Part shown: piece after piece, positions 26,060 to 33,839 of the stretch | How the letters are laid out: each line of letters starts with the position of its first letter | Position numbering within the stretch: the first letter of the stretch is position 1 | From: JAFDWI01 sp964544305 | GTDB lineage: Bacteria > Actinomycetota > Acidimicrobiia > Acidimicrobiales > Iamiaceae | Reading direction: 5' to 3' | DNA length: 48,068 nucleotides | NCBI GenBank assembly: GCA_964544305.1 | Contig: CAZJAZ010000017.1 | Coordinates: 1 to 48,068, forward strand | Position numbers and translations under genes: made by a program | Notes under the pieces: generated by a model | Databases searched by the model: none | What the model was told of the DNA's origin: nothing | What the model saw: the letters and a program-made list of their open reading frames with translations, nothing else

Positions 26060-26717
26060 CGAGAATGCGTTCACTGGCGAACTGACTGACCCCAACGTGC
26101 TTGCCGTCAACTTCGACGGTCGTTGTGCCATCTGGCGAAATGATCGTGATGGAACCATCTCTCCCGGGGAGCAGTTGCGCTTGTTCAAGAAATTCAAGAA
26201 TGCCGGGGGCAAACTCAAGCTCTTCGGGAATCCGCTCGACATGGAATCGGTCGCCGGCTGTCAGTTCGGAAAGTGGTTGGAAGTCGGGAGCCACGTAGTT
26301 CGTTCCAGGAATCGGATTGCCGTGTGGGCATGTCGTGGGGTTTCCAAGGACGCGAGTGATCGCAGCTTCAACTGAGTCGGAGATGACGTGCTCCCATTTG
26401 CCCGCCTCCTTGTGTGCCTCGGCCCATGACAACCCGAGGATGTCACAAAGAAAACGCTCGGCAAGGCGGTGGCGTCGCACAACCTGTTCGGCGAGTTTGC
26501 AACCATCGTCGGTGAGTCGGATCTTCCCGTCGGTCATTTCGGCAAGACCCTGTTGCTGCAATCGATGCACCATCTCAGATACAGCTGGACGAGAAACTTC
26601 AAGTCGTTCAGCAATGCGGGCTTGGATGACGTCAACATCATCTTCACGCAGCTCAAAGATCGCTTCGCAATATTCTTCAAAAGCCGGATGATATTCCGGG
26701 GCTTGATAAATGCTCAC
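26046..26717 (-). CDS. DtxR-family metal-dependent repressor with altered primary site
   Basis: A 223-residue DtxR/IdeR-like regulator. The winged-helix part (about 10-75) contains IQARIAERLEVSRPAVSEMV, the dimer and metal region (80-150) RRHRLAERFL and HKEAGKWEHVISDSVE, and the C-terminus has an SH3-like domain (about 160-223). The ancillary-site His83, Glu87 and His102 are kept. In the primary site, DtxR Met10 is Glu15 and Cys102 is Gly106, while Glu109 and His110 remain. Metal preference is therefore uncertain and may favour Mn. The longer frame is rejected because GTG 26717 sits 7 bases after TACAAT (26730-26725). It is divergent from the cupredoxin gene. Confidence 0.85.
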   Translation of the reverse strand: MSIYQAPEYHPAFEEYCEAIFELREDDVDVIQARIAERLEVSRPAVSEMVHRLQQQGLAEMTDGKIRLTDDGCKLAEQVVRRHRLAERFLCDILGLSWAEAHKEAGKWEHVISDSVEAAITRVLGNPTTCPHGNPIPGTNYVAPDFQPLSELTAGDRFHVERIPEELEFAPGILEFLEQAQLLPGRDGSITIISPDGTTTVEVDGKHVGVSQFASERILVTRA

Positions 26718-26867
26718 AGCCTTGATTGTACCGGTAGCGAGCCGCTTGTGGATAGGCGGCATGTCGAATCACCGAATGCATGCGCGATCGCGGTGAAAAG
26801 TGCGCCAAATGTGAATGGTGTCTCAAGTCCCTGTTCGGATCACATTTTGGTGACTACGGTGCATGCC
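26718..26867. promoter_or_regulatory. Divergent regulator/cupredoxin promoter region
   Basis: TACAAT plus 7 bases to GTG 26717 serves the regulator. TACGGT (26855-26860) plus 7 bases to GTG 26868 serves the cupredoxin gene. Between them are AAATGTGA (26807-26814) and TCACATTT (26840-26847), inverted copies with a 25-base spacer. A GCGATCGC palindrome also lies inside. No canonical IdeR box (TTAGG-type) is seen. Confidence 0.5.
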
Positions 26868-27329
26868 GTGAATAGTCAAACTCCAAAACCACAACTTCAT
26901 ACAAAATCATTCGCCCGACGAGCCGTGTCGGCCGCAACTGGACTGGTGCTCGTCGCCGGTATTGCCGTCGGATGTTCGTCGTCAAGTTCGCCATCAGCGT
27001 CGCCAGACAAGTCAGGCGGCGGTGACACATCGGGCTGTGCAACCGTTTCCAACGGTGCGGTCACCGTTGTCACGAAGCAGTTCGACTTTGATCCCGCGTG
27101 CATGACGTTGACGGGAAACCGCCTCAAGGTCACCTATGACAACGAGGAAAAGGGAGTGAAGCACAACTTCCACCTCAAAGATGCCAAGGCAGACAGCGGC
27201 GAACCCGCAACCGAACTCAAAGCAGGGGTTGATACCCAGACGATCACGTACGTCGGACTCAAGCCAGGCACGTACACCTACGTGTGCGACATTCACGCCA
27301 ACATGAAAGGTGAGCTCACCGTCAAGTGA
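26868..27329 (+). CDS. Cupredoxin-domain lipoprotein
   Basis: A 153-residue exported protein. A signal peptide (about 14-35) ends in the lipobox IAVGC with Cys36. A Ser/Pro/Gly-rich linker follows, then a plastocyanin-like domain (about 58-153). The likely type 1 copper ligands are His99 (KHNFHL), and Cys140, His143 and Met146 in YVCDIHANMKG. It is probably an electron carrier or copper-binding protein on the outer face of the membrane. Cys57 and Cys78 could form a disulfide. GTG 26868 is supported by TACGGT 7 bases upstream. A strong hairpin terminator follows at 27348. Confidence 0.85.
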   Translation: MNSQTPKPQLHTKSFARRAVSAATGLVLVAGIAVGCSSSSSPSASPDKSGGGDTSGCATVSNGAVTVVTKQFDFDPACMTLTGNRLKVTYDNEEKGVKHNFHLKDAKADSGEPATELKAGVDTQTITYVGLKPGTYTYVCDIHANMKGELTVK

Positions 27330-27347
27330 GTTGACAGGTCAACGCGA

Positions 27348-27375
27348 GAAGGCCGACCCAAGTGGGTCGGCCTTC
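27348..27375. terminator. Bidirectional terminator hairpin
   Basis: GAAGGCCGACCCA (27348-27360) is the exact reverse complement of the arm at 27363-27375, leaving an effective loop of four bases and a 12-bp GC-rich stem. It sits between the convergent cupredoxin and peroxiredoxin genes. There is no T-tract, as is common in actinobacteria. Confidence 0.8.
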
Positions 27376-27399
27376 GTTGCTGAATCCAAGCGCGTGTGA

Positions 27400-28029
27400 T
27401 CAGGCAGGCTGCTTGGTGAAACGCAGGTAGTCCTTCTTCTTGTCGAAGTCGCCGAATTTGGCTTTGGCGTCTTCGTCATTGATCGCGGGCGAGATAATCA
27501 CGTCTTCGCCTGGCTTCCAGTCCGACGGGGTCGATACCTGGTGGTTCGCGGTGAGCTGGATTGAGTCAATCGCCCGCAAAATTTCTTGCCAGTTGCGACC
27601 GGTTGAAGCGGGATAGGTGAGCGTCAACTTCACAGTGTTGTCTGGGGCAATCACGAAGACGGTGCGCACGGTGAGCGTGGCCAGTTCGTTTGGGTGAATC
27701 ATGTCGAACGCTTCGGCGATCGCGTGGTCGGGATCGGCAAGGAGCGGAAAGCTCAGCGCGTTGCCGGTGACATCTTCAATGTCACCCGCCCAGCCTTGGT
27801 GGCTGTCAAGTGCGTCAACGCTCACGCCAATGATCTTGACGCCGCGCTTGTCGAATTCTGGTTTGAGGCCGGCTACAGCGCCGAGTTCGGTGGTGCAAAC
27901 CGGTGTGAAGTCTTTGGGGTGGCTAAAGAGCAATGCCCAACTGTCACCCTTCCAGTCATAAAAATTGATGGTGCCGTCGGTACTTTCGGCGGTGAAGTTT
28001 GGTGCCTGGTCACCGAGTCGAATTGCCAT
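27400..28029 (-). CDS. 1-Cys peroxiredoxin (Prx6 type)
   Basis: A 209-residue thiol peroxidase that reduces H2O2 and organic peroxides. The peroxidatic Cys45 is in HPKDFTPVCTTELG, and this is the only Cys in the protein, so it is a 1-Cys enzyme needing an external reductant. The C-terminal region (about 150-209) includes NWQEILRAIDSIQLT and TPSDWKPGEDVIISP, as in Prx6. A GAGG ribosome binding site lies 9 bases before ATG 28029; the frame further upstream is leader. A perfect 9-bp inverted repeat lies about 105 bases upstream. It may be co-transcribed with the CDF gene or use its own promoter. Confidence 0.9.
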   Translation of the reverse strand: MAIRLGDQAPNFTAESTDGTINFYDWKGDSWALLFSHPKDFTPVCTTELGAVAGLKPEFDKRGVKIIGVSVDALDSHQGWAGDIEDVTGNALSFPLLADPDHAIAEAFDMIHPNELATLTVRTVFVIAPDNTVKLTLTYPASTGRNWQEILRAIDSIQLTANHQVSTPSDWKPGEDVIISPAINDEDAKAKFGDFDKKKDYLRFTKQPA

Positions 28030-28131
28030 GTGATGTTGCCTCTTTCTGGCGTGAAGTGTCTGTGCGGTGCGTTGCGATGTTTGAAAACCGCAGGTTTGCA
28101 CCGGAATTTGTCGTGCCGTGTCGGCATTGCG

Positions 28132-28158
28132 AATTCCCGACTAAACCTATCGGGAATT
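28132..28158. promoter_or_regulatory. Perfect inverted repeat between CDF and peroxiredoxin genes
   Basis: AATTCCCGA (28132-28140), a 9-base centre ctaaaccta, and TCGGGAATT (28150-28158) form a perfect 9-9-9 palindrome. On the minus strand the centre holds TAGGTT, a possible -10 for the peroxiredoxin gene. It could be an operator for a redox or metal regulator, or a terminator hairpin of the CDF gene. Confidence 0.45.
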
Positions 28159-28175
28159 GCCTTGAATCGCAAACG

Positions 28176-29099
28176 TCACGTTGAAGTGCGCGGTACGTCA
28201 GGTTCAAGAAACAGCAAACGTGCCGCGGGTTCAACGTCGCGTACCCGTTCTTCTGCCCGGTCAATTGTCTGTACAAGTTCCGCATACGACAGCGACGAAT
28301 CGAACTCGACTTTGGCAACCACAATGAGATCGTCTGGGCCAAGATGTTCGGTACGAAGATGGATTACTGAGCGCACCCCGTCCGCTTGGTCAAGCGCATT
28401 GCGAATTGCGTCGTTGCGATGTGGTTCGGCTGATTCACCGATCAACAGTGATTTCATTTCGATCGCGAGCACGGTGGCGACGGTCAGCAGCAACACGCCA
28501 ATGGTGATGGTGCCAATACCGTCCCACACGGCATCGCCGGTGAAATGTGCTACCCCGATCGCCCCGAGTGCGATGACGAGCCCGCAGAGCGCGGCGAGAT
28601 CTTCTAAAAGGACGACGGGCACTTCTGGGGCTTTGGAGCGTCGAATGTAATTCCACAGTGGCGTGTTGGGCCCGGTTAACGCGCGTGCTTCGGTGAGCGC
28701 AGTACGGAACGAAAAACTTTCCAAAATAATTGCGATGACAAGGATGCCCACGGCGACGCCAATGTCCGAGATCTCGTGGGGGTGACGAACTTTCTCGATA
28801 CCTTCCATGAGAGCGAATGCTCCACCCATCGTGAAGAGCACCACCGCAACGACGAACGCCCAGAAGTAGCGTTCGCGTCCGTACCCGAAAGGGTGTTCTT
28901 CGGTGGGGGCTTTCTTCGCTCTGCGTCCGCCAAGGAGGAGCAGGCCCTGGTTGGCGGTGTCGGCAAGCGAGTGAATCGATTCGGCAAGCATCGAACCCGA
29001 TGCGGTAATGATGAATCCAACAAATTTTGCAATCGCGATACCCAAGTTTGCAAGGAACGCTGCAATGATGGCTTTCGTGCCGTGACTCTGTGATGACAT
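28176..29099 (-). CDS. Cation diffusion facilitator-family transporter
   Basis: A 307-residue inner-membrane protein with six predicted helices (about 10-30, 35-55, 75-95, 110-130, 165-185, 190-210) and a cytoplasmic tail. It resembles the ZnT9-like CDF branch: TASGSMLAESIHSLADTANQ is the helix II metal region and GRERYFWAFVVAVVLF helix III. Helix V has VVLLEDLAALCGLV instead of the usual HxxxD, so the transported ion is uncertain (Zn, Mn, Fe or a counter-ion function). It is transcribed towards the peroxiredoxin gene. A tRNA-Arg gene lies just upstream on the same strand. Confidence 0.83.
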   Translation of the reverse strand: MSSQSHGTKAIIAAFLANLGIAIAKFVGFIITASGSMLAESIHSLADTANQGLLLLGGRRAKKAPTEEHPFGYGRERYFWAFVVAVVLFTMGGAFALMEGIEKVRHPHEISDIGVAVGILVIAIILESFSFRTALTEARALTGPNTPLWNYIRRSKAPEVPVVLLEDLAALCGLVIALGAIGVAHFTGDAVWDGIGTITIGVLLLTVATVLAIEMKSLLIGESAEPHRNDAIRNALDQADGVRSVIHLRTEHLGPDDLIVVAKVEFDSSLSYAELVQTIDRAEERVRDVEPAARLLFLEPDVPRTST

Positions 29100-29124
29100 G
29101 AAAAACTTTCCGTCGAAGTTAGGG

Positions 29125-29198
29125 TGCCCTGGGCCGGAATCGAACCGGCGGCCTACCGCTTAGGAGGCGGTCGCTCTATCCGACTGAGCTACCAGGGC
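29125..29198 (-). tRNA. tRNA-Arg (anticodon CCU)
   Basis: A 74-base cloverleaf on the minus strand. The acceptor arm GCCCTGG pairs with CCAGGGC, discriminator A. The D arm has TAGCTCAG. The anticodon arm ACCGC/GCGGT encloses loop CTCCTAA, giving anticodon CCU, which reads AGG. The T arm GCCGG/CCGGC has loop TTCGATT. CCA is not encoded (the next bases are CCC). Confidence 0.95.
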
Positions 29199-29248
29199 GC
29201 ACTTAGGCCTCTACGGTACCCGTTTGCGCACCGGTCACCCATGACGCA

Positions 29249-29264
29249 CACCTAAGGTGGCGTG
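29249..29264 (+). promoter_or_regulatory. -10 box within an 11-base palindrome before the sulfatase gene
   Basis: CACCTAAGGTG (29249-29259) is an odd palindrome that includes TAAGGT (29253-29258) as a possible -10. The ATG at 29265 follows 6 bases later, giving a leaderless gene with a potential operator over the -10. TAAGGTGGCG also occurs before the 73-residue gene at 15421. Confidence 0.4.
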
Positions 29265-30815
29265 ATGCCCACGTCAGGGAATGTGTTGTTTATTACCGTC
29301 GACCAATGGCGTGGCGACTGTTTGTCCGCAGCTGGTCATCCGGTGGTTCGAACCCCGGCGCTCGACAAACTCGCCTCTCGTGGGGTGCGCTTTGCGAACC
29401 ACTGGGCAAATATCACGCCGTGTGGGCCTAGTCGAGCCACCTTGCACACGGGCATGTACGCCCAGAATCATCGCTCCGTGCTTAATGGCACGCCACTTGA
29501 CGACCGGTTTACGAACACGGCACGGCAAGCCAGGCTCGCGGGGTATGCCCCGACGCTTTTTGGCTACACCGATACATCGCTCGACCCCCGGACGCTCGCA
29601 GACGACGATCCTCGCCTTTGCACGTATGAGGAAGTGCTCCCCGGATTCGACGCGCGGTTGTTTAATCCTGAGTCAGCGGGCTCGCCCGCATGGGCGAAGT
29701 GGTTGGGCGCAAAAGGCATTGACGTTCCCACGAACCCACAAGATTTGTACCTCCCCCGTGAGGGATATCCGGGTGCCGGCGATCATGGTTCGACGTGGGC
29801 TCCAACTCGATTTGCCGCCGAGCATTCTGAAACCGTGATGGTGGTCGAATCATTTCGTGAGTGGCTGACGGGTGGCGCAGGTGACAACCCGTGGTTTGCT
29901 CACTTGAGTTTCATCCGCCCGCATCCGCCATACCGCAATCCCGAGGGCTATCACGATACGTATCAGGCCGATCAAGGCGACGATTTTTATGGTTGCGTGT
30001 CACGCGACGATGAAATGGCCCAGCATCCATTACAAGCCGCGGCGATGTCGTTGCCAGATGTGGGCTGTCCGGTCGATGAACGTGAGCGCCGCCAGCTTCG
30101 TGCCACCTATTGGGGGGCGATGGCCGAGGTTGACGATCGTTTGGGAGAATTGTTCGATTGGATGGAGGCACAGGGCCTATTCGACAACACACTGGTCGTA
30201 TTGACGTCAGATCATGGCGAACAAGCGGGCGATCACTGGCTGATTCAAAAACTTGGATGGTTTGATGAGAGCTACCATGTGCCGTGCATTGTGGTTGATC
30301 CTCGCTCGGAGGCGGACGACACTCGTGGCGGCGTGGTTGATGCGGTAACTGAGCACGTCGACATCCTGCCCACCTTGTGCACCTGGATGGGGCTGGACGT
30401 CCCATTGCAATGTGATGGCCGATCACTGCAACCGTTCCTGCACGGCGCGGGCCGCCCGCTCGATTGGCGCGAGGCAGCTCATTTCGAATGGGATTTTCGC
30501 GATCCCGTCGGACACTTGGCGGAAGACGTCTTTGGTCTCACGATGGAGCAATGTGCGGTCGGGGTACTTCGCCGTGCCGACTACAAGCTTGTCCATTTTG
30601 CCGCCCCACCGACGGTGATGCCCTCACTGCTCTACGACCTGGTTGCCGATCCGCAACAAACGCAAAATCTTGCAAACGAAGCTTCGCATCAAGGCGTTCT
30701 CGCGGAGTTGCTCGCAGAAATGATGCGGTGGCGGGTGCGGCATCTTGACCGCACCTTGACCGGCCATTTTCTGTCGGGCGCGGGACTTGTTGTACGCCGC
30801 GACGAACGTGTCTGA
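29265..30815 (+). CDS. Sulfatase-superfamily phosphonate monoester hydrolase-like enzyme
   Basis: A 516-residue cytoplasmic enzyme of the alkaline phosphatase/sulfatase superfamily. From memory it resembles Rhizobium phosphonate monoester hydrolase along its length: NVLFITVDQWRGD, then NITPCGPSRATLHTGMY with Cys53 in the C-x-P-S-R site that becomes formylglycine, SFIRPHPPY, TSDHGEQAGDHWLIQKLG with metal-binding Asp and His, and LHFEWDFRD-like segments late in the protein. It probably hydrolyses phosphonate or phosphodiester monoesters; sulfate esters are possible. A formylglycine-generating enzyme would be needed and is not in the window. ATG 29265 follows GTG 29262 and is favoured by spacing to TAAGGT. 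It overlaps the next gene. Confidence 0.82.
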   Translation: MPTSGNVLFITVDQWRGDCLSAAGHPVVRTPALDKLASRGVRFANHWANITPCGPSRATLHTGMYAQNHRSVLNGTPLDDRFTNTARQARLAGYAPTLFGYTDTSLDPRTLADDDPRLCTYEEVLPGFDARLFNPESAGSPAWAKWLGAKGIDVPTNPQDLYLPREGYPGAGDHGSTWAPTRFAAEHSETVMVVESFREWLTGGAGDNPWFAHLSFIRPHPPYRNPEGYHDTYQADQGDDFYGCVSRDDEMAQHPLQAAAMSLPDVGCPVDERERRQLRATYWGAMAEVDDRLGELFDWMEAQGLFDNTLVVLTSDHGEQAGDHWLIQKLGWFDESYHVPCIVVDPRSEADDTRGGVVDAVTEHVDILPTLCTWMGLDVPLQCDGRSLQPFLHGAGRPLDWREAAHFEWDFRDPVGHLAEDVFGLTMEQCAVGVLRRADYKLVHFAAPPTVMPSLLYDLVADPQQTQNLANEASHQGVLAELLAEMMRWRVRHLDRTLTGHFLSGAGLVVRRDERV

Positions 30816-32772
30816 TTCAGCTCCCGCACGTAGAGAACGGCGAATTTGGTTCCGTGTGAGCGTCGCGTGCGCAGTGATTCCCTTGTGGTATGCGGCGGTA
30901 ATGTCCGGGCTTCGGGGATGGACGCCTGCATTTGATTCGGCGATGACTGTGGTTCGTGCGTATTACTCTTTTGGGGCAAATCCAAGTCTGGTTGGTGTGT
31001 ATGCGATGCAACCGAGCGAGTGGCTTGGAACAAGTACATACATGCCCGGGCCATGGCTCCTTTGGTGGCTCGCTATACCAGTCAGAACGATGGGCACAAC
31101 GTGGGGCCCTCTACTCGCAATGGCATTGCTCAATACTTTGTGGTTCGTGCTTGCAGGTTGGTTCGTAAAAAGAAGGATCGGGTATGGGTCGGCCACACTC
31201 GTGATGCTCTTCTTGGGACTATTCACATGGTCAATCAGCAATACGCTGATGCTTTCAGTCGTTCCGCTCGTTATGGTGATCCCAGGATTTGCAGCATTTT
31301 GCTTCGGTGCATGGGCGCTCGCATCCGGCGACGAGGGCGTCTTGCCACTACTAGCGATCCTAGGGAACTTCCTACTGCAAGACGAGATGGTCTTGACGAT
31401 CGTACTTTTGGGGATAGCTGTCGCTGCGGGCATGCAGTGGGTGTTCGGACTTTGGTGGCTGCGCAGGCAAAGATTCCCCGATTGGGACGAAACCTGGCGG
31501 CGTTCTCGCCGTGCGATTCTGCTCGCAGCTTGTGCAAGCGTGGTCATGTGGATTCCTGCAATGATCCAACAACTCGCAACGAGTCCAGGTAACTTGACCT
31601 TGCTCGTACATGCCGTTCTGCGCCAGCCCGAAAGGGCGATGTATTACGAACGATCCTTGACGGGTCTCGTGTCTCTGATCGGACAGCCTCCGTTCTGGCT
31701 TCGGGGAAGTATTCAGCACAGTGCGTTGATGGGAAATGCCTCTGGTTTTGGACTAGCGCAATCGGCCGCCGTCGTTCTTGCACTTGTGGCTGTGGCCTCA
31801 TTGATTGTCCTGCGATCCTGGCGCCGACGAGATAGGCCGGCCTTGACTGCGATGACGCTCGCGGGTGCGGGCTTCATGGCCGCTTGGGGGAATCAGTCAA
31901 GCGGGATGTACATGGGATTAGACCGATACTTCTTGTCATCTTGGGTGATCGCGATGTTCATCACGTTCGCGCTTGGCTACGGAATCGCCCGATCGATTGG
32001 TGGCCCAATCCGTGCCCATGGAATTCATGCAGCCGTGATACTCGCCGTCATTGTTTGCTTTGCAAACTTTCCACACTCAAACGCAGCACTTGACTCCACG
32101 ACAGAGCCATCGGACATCCAGGTTCGCAATGTCAAAGAGTTAAATGCAATTGCGTTCGCAGCAATTCGGGGACATGGCCGGGTGGAGTTTGTGGAGGTTC
32201 CAGAGGCATACCGAGAATACGCGGCGATCGCGGGCTTTACTATCGCTCTCCAGAATGCGGGGATTCCCTATTGTCTAAATGAACCTGCATATCGAGGTTC
32301 GCCAGTTCCTCGATGTACTCCTCAATGGGGTGACGTGCGCATCATGTTTGCGAGCAAGTCATACCCACGGCGACTGAAACATCTCGTGGGCGAAGTGAAT
32401 AAGACAGGGCTTTCACAGAAAGATTCAGTTGAGTTCGAAAAGCTCACCGACAGGATTGCACATGGGCTTCGTGCACAGGGGGGTTTAGGAAGTCCTGAGC
32501 AATGTGAGAAATTGTTTAGTGAAGTAAGACTTGAACGCGCCGACGAAGACCTCGTGAGACGGTGGACAGTTCGCGCGGACCCTGGGCCAATGGCCTCTCC
32601 AAAGACGCAGGATCTGTTTCGATTCATTATTCAGGAATCGAAAATTAGGAATTCGAATTGTGTCAAGGTCGCAGGAACTTCTGATGAGCTTCTCTTGAGA
32701 TGGGCTTCACTAGAACTTCGTGCTCGCCCCGCTCAAGTAATTCAAGTATCCGTGGACTTCGGGAACGAATAG
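30808..32772 (+). CDS. Large polytopic membrane protein, GT-C-like
   Basis: A 654-residue protein with about ten to twelve predicted membrane helices in the first 430 residues, then a soluble domain (about 430-654). The first extracytoplasmic loop contains TPAFDSAMTVVRAYYSFG, followed by SEWLGTSTYMPGPW, reminiscent of GT-C glycosyltransferases, but no family is recognised. The C-terminal domain has no known motif; CLNEP, RCTPQWGD and GSPEQCE hint at disulfides in an exported domain. GTG 30808 overlaps the sulfatase stop. Parts of the 3' half are AT-richer than the surroundings, suggesting recent divergence or transfer. Role: perhaps envelope glycan synthesis. Confidence 0.5.
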   Translation: MSDSAPARRERRIWFRVSVACAVIPLWYAAVMSGLRGWTPAFDSAMTVVRAYYSFGANPSLVGVYAMQPSEWLGTSTYMPGPWLLWWLAIPVRTMGTTWGPLLAMALLNTLWFVLAGWFVKRRIGYGSATLVMLFLGLFTWSISNTLMLSVVPLVMVIPGFAAFCFGAWALASGDEGVLPLLAILGNFLLQDEMVLTIVLLGIAVAAGMQWVFGLWWLRRQRFPDWDETWRRSRRAILLAACASVVMWIPAMIQQLATSPGNLTLLVHAVLRQPERAMYYERSLTGLVSLIGQPPFWLRGSIQHSALMGNASGFGLAQSAAVVLALVAVASLIVLRSWRRRDRPALTAMTLAGAGFMAAWGNQSSGMYMGLDRYFLSSWVIAMFITFALGYGIARSIGGPIRAHGIHAAVILAVIVCFANFPHSNAALDSTTEPSDIQVRNVKELNAIAFAAIRGHGRVEFVEVPEAYREYAAIAGFTIALQNAGIPYCLNEPAYRGSPVPRCTPQWGDVRIMFASKSYPRRLKHLVGEVNKTGLSQKDSVEFEKLTDRIAHGLRAQGGLGSPEQCEKLFSEVRLERADEDLVRRWTVRADPGPMASPKTQDLFRFIIQESKIRNSNCVKVAGTSDELLLRWASLELRARPAQVIQVSVDFGNE

Positions 32773-32777
32773 ACCCT

Positions 32778-32807
32778 TTGGGATTCAATGGAAATGGGCA
32801 ATATACG
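32778..32807 (+). promoter_or_regulatory. -35/-10 promoter for the EEP gene
   Basis: TTGGGA (32778-32783), an 18-base spacer and TATACG (32802-32807) form one of the few promoters here with both boxes. The expected transcript start near 32814 lies downstream of ATG 32808, so ATG 32820 is the more likely start codon. Confidence 0.5.
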
Positions 32808-32819
32808 ATGCACACGCCT

Positions 32820-33839
32820 ATGAACAAACAACTTCATCTGCGACTGGCGTTCTGGAATGTGTTCCTGCTCAAACCCCGGCCAATTCCTGGCGGGCCTGGG
32901 CTTCCAGCGATTGGTGACCTTGCGGCCCCCGCTGTCAGTGAGCGAGCAGCCCGCATCGGCGAAGCACTTTCCAATCGGTTTGACGTCGTGGCATTTGGTG
33001 AAGCATTCGAGGAACCAGACCGCCAACAGATCGTGCGGGGTTGGGGATCGTCAACGTTGGAAACAGCGTGTGGCCCACAACGATCCCTTCGTCGCGGCGG
33101 CTGGGGTTTTGCATCCTCGGGCCTTTTCACGGTCGTCAACGGCTACCCGATCACTCGAGTTGCCAAGTACCAGTTTGCAACCCGTGGCTCGTATCGGTAC
33201 GACGCCGATGCGCTCGCAAATAAAGGGGTGTTGTTCGTTGAGATCGACCTTGGCGCACCGTACGGCAAGATTGAGGTTGCAAGCACCCATCTGATTTATG
33301 GGACCGGCCTGCTTGGTGGTCCGACTGCACAGAACCGTGTCCGTCGACATGCACTGCGCATGCAACAGGTTGAGGAACTCGTGGGCTTTGTCCACCGCGA
33401 ACATCGTCAAGACACCCCGCTGTTTGTTGTGGGGGACTTCAACGTGCCCGCCAACGCGCCGGACTACGTCGATGGTCCACTCGCTCAGTACCAGGAACTC
33501 ACCGAATCGCTTTCAACTCTTGGCGTACGTGACCTGTGGGCTGATTATGGCGAAGGGGACGGTTCCACGTGTGGCTCCCCGGTCGACGACTTTGGCGATC
33601 AAGCTGACCCGGATGACCCCGCGGCGCTCGTTGATGAACAACGCCCGCCTTCCGACGCTGCGCTTGCAGGTCAGCGTGAACGAATCGACTACATCTTCGC
33701 GTCGGTGCCCGAATCTGGGTGGACGATCAATTCGATACGCCGCTTTGCCTTTCCACGAGACGCCCACGCGCCGAATCGAGACCGACTCGTGCGCCTTTCT
33801 GATCACCTCGCGGTTGGCGTGTCGTTAACCTTGGGGTGA
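32820..33839 (+). CDS. Endonuclease/exonuclease/phosphatase-family protein, sphingomyelinase-like
   Basis: A 339-residue protein of the DNase I-like fold. RLAFWNVFLLKP is the first metal strand, VVAFGEAFEEPDRQQ the catalytic Glu, VVGDFNVPANAPDY the Asp-Asn pair, RIDYIFAS and LSDHLAVGV the final Asp-His. The acidic-site spacing and FGEAFE recall neutral sphingomyelinase and other phosphodiesterases more than AP endonucleases. No signal peptide is visible at either candidate start. Substrate unknown. ATG 32820 is chosen from the promoter position, with ATG 32808 as the alternative. The end overlaps the convergent crotonase gene by 15 bases. Confidence 0.75.
   Translation: MNKQLHLRLAFWNVFLLKPRPIPGGPGLPAIGDLAAPAVSERAARIGEALSNRFDVVAFGEAFEEPDRQQIVRGWGSSTLETACGPQRSLRRGGWGFASSGLFTVVNGYPITRVAKYQFATRGSYRYDADALANKGVLFVEIDLGAPYGKIEVASTHLIYGTGLLGGPTAQNRVRRHALRMQQVEELVGFVHREHRQDTPLFVVGDFNVPANAPDYVDGPLAQYQELTESLSTLGVRDLWADYGEGDGSTCGSPVDDFGDQADPDDPAALVDEQRPPSDAALAGQRERIDYIFASVPESGWTINSIRRFAFPRDAHAPNRDRLVRLSDHLAVGVSLTLG

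Noticed and set aside
26783..26790. HIP1-like GCGATCGC palindrome
   Set aside because: A single 8-base palindrome is expected by chance in this GC range and has no other context.
26718..26867. IdeR/DtxR box near the regulator
   Set aside because: No sequence close to the TTAGGTTAGGCTAACCTAA consensus was found here or before the haem genes.
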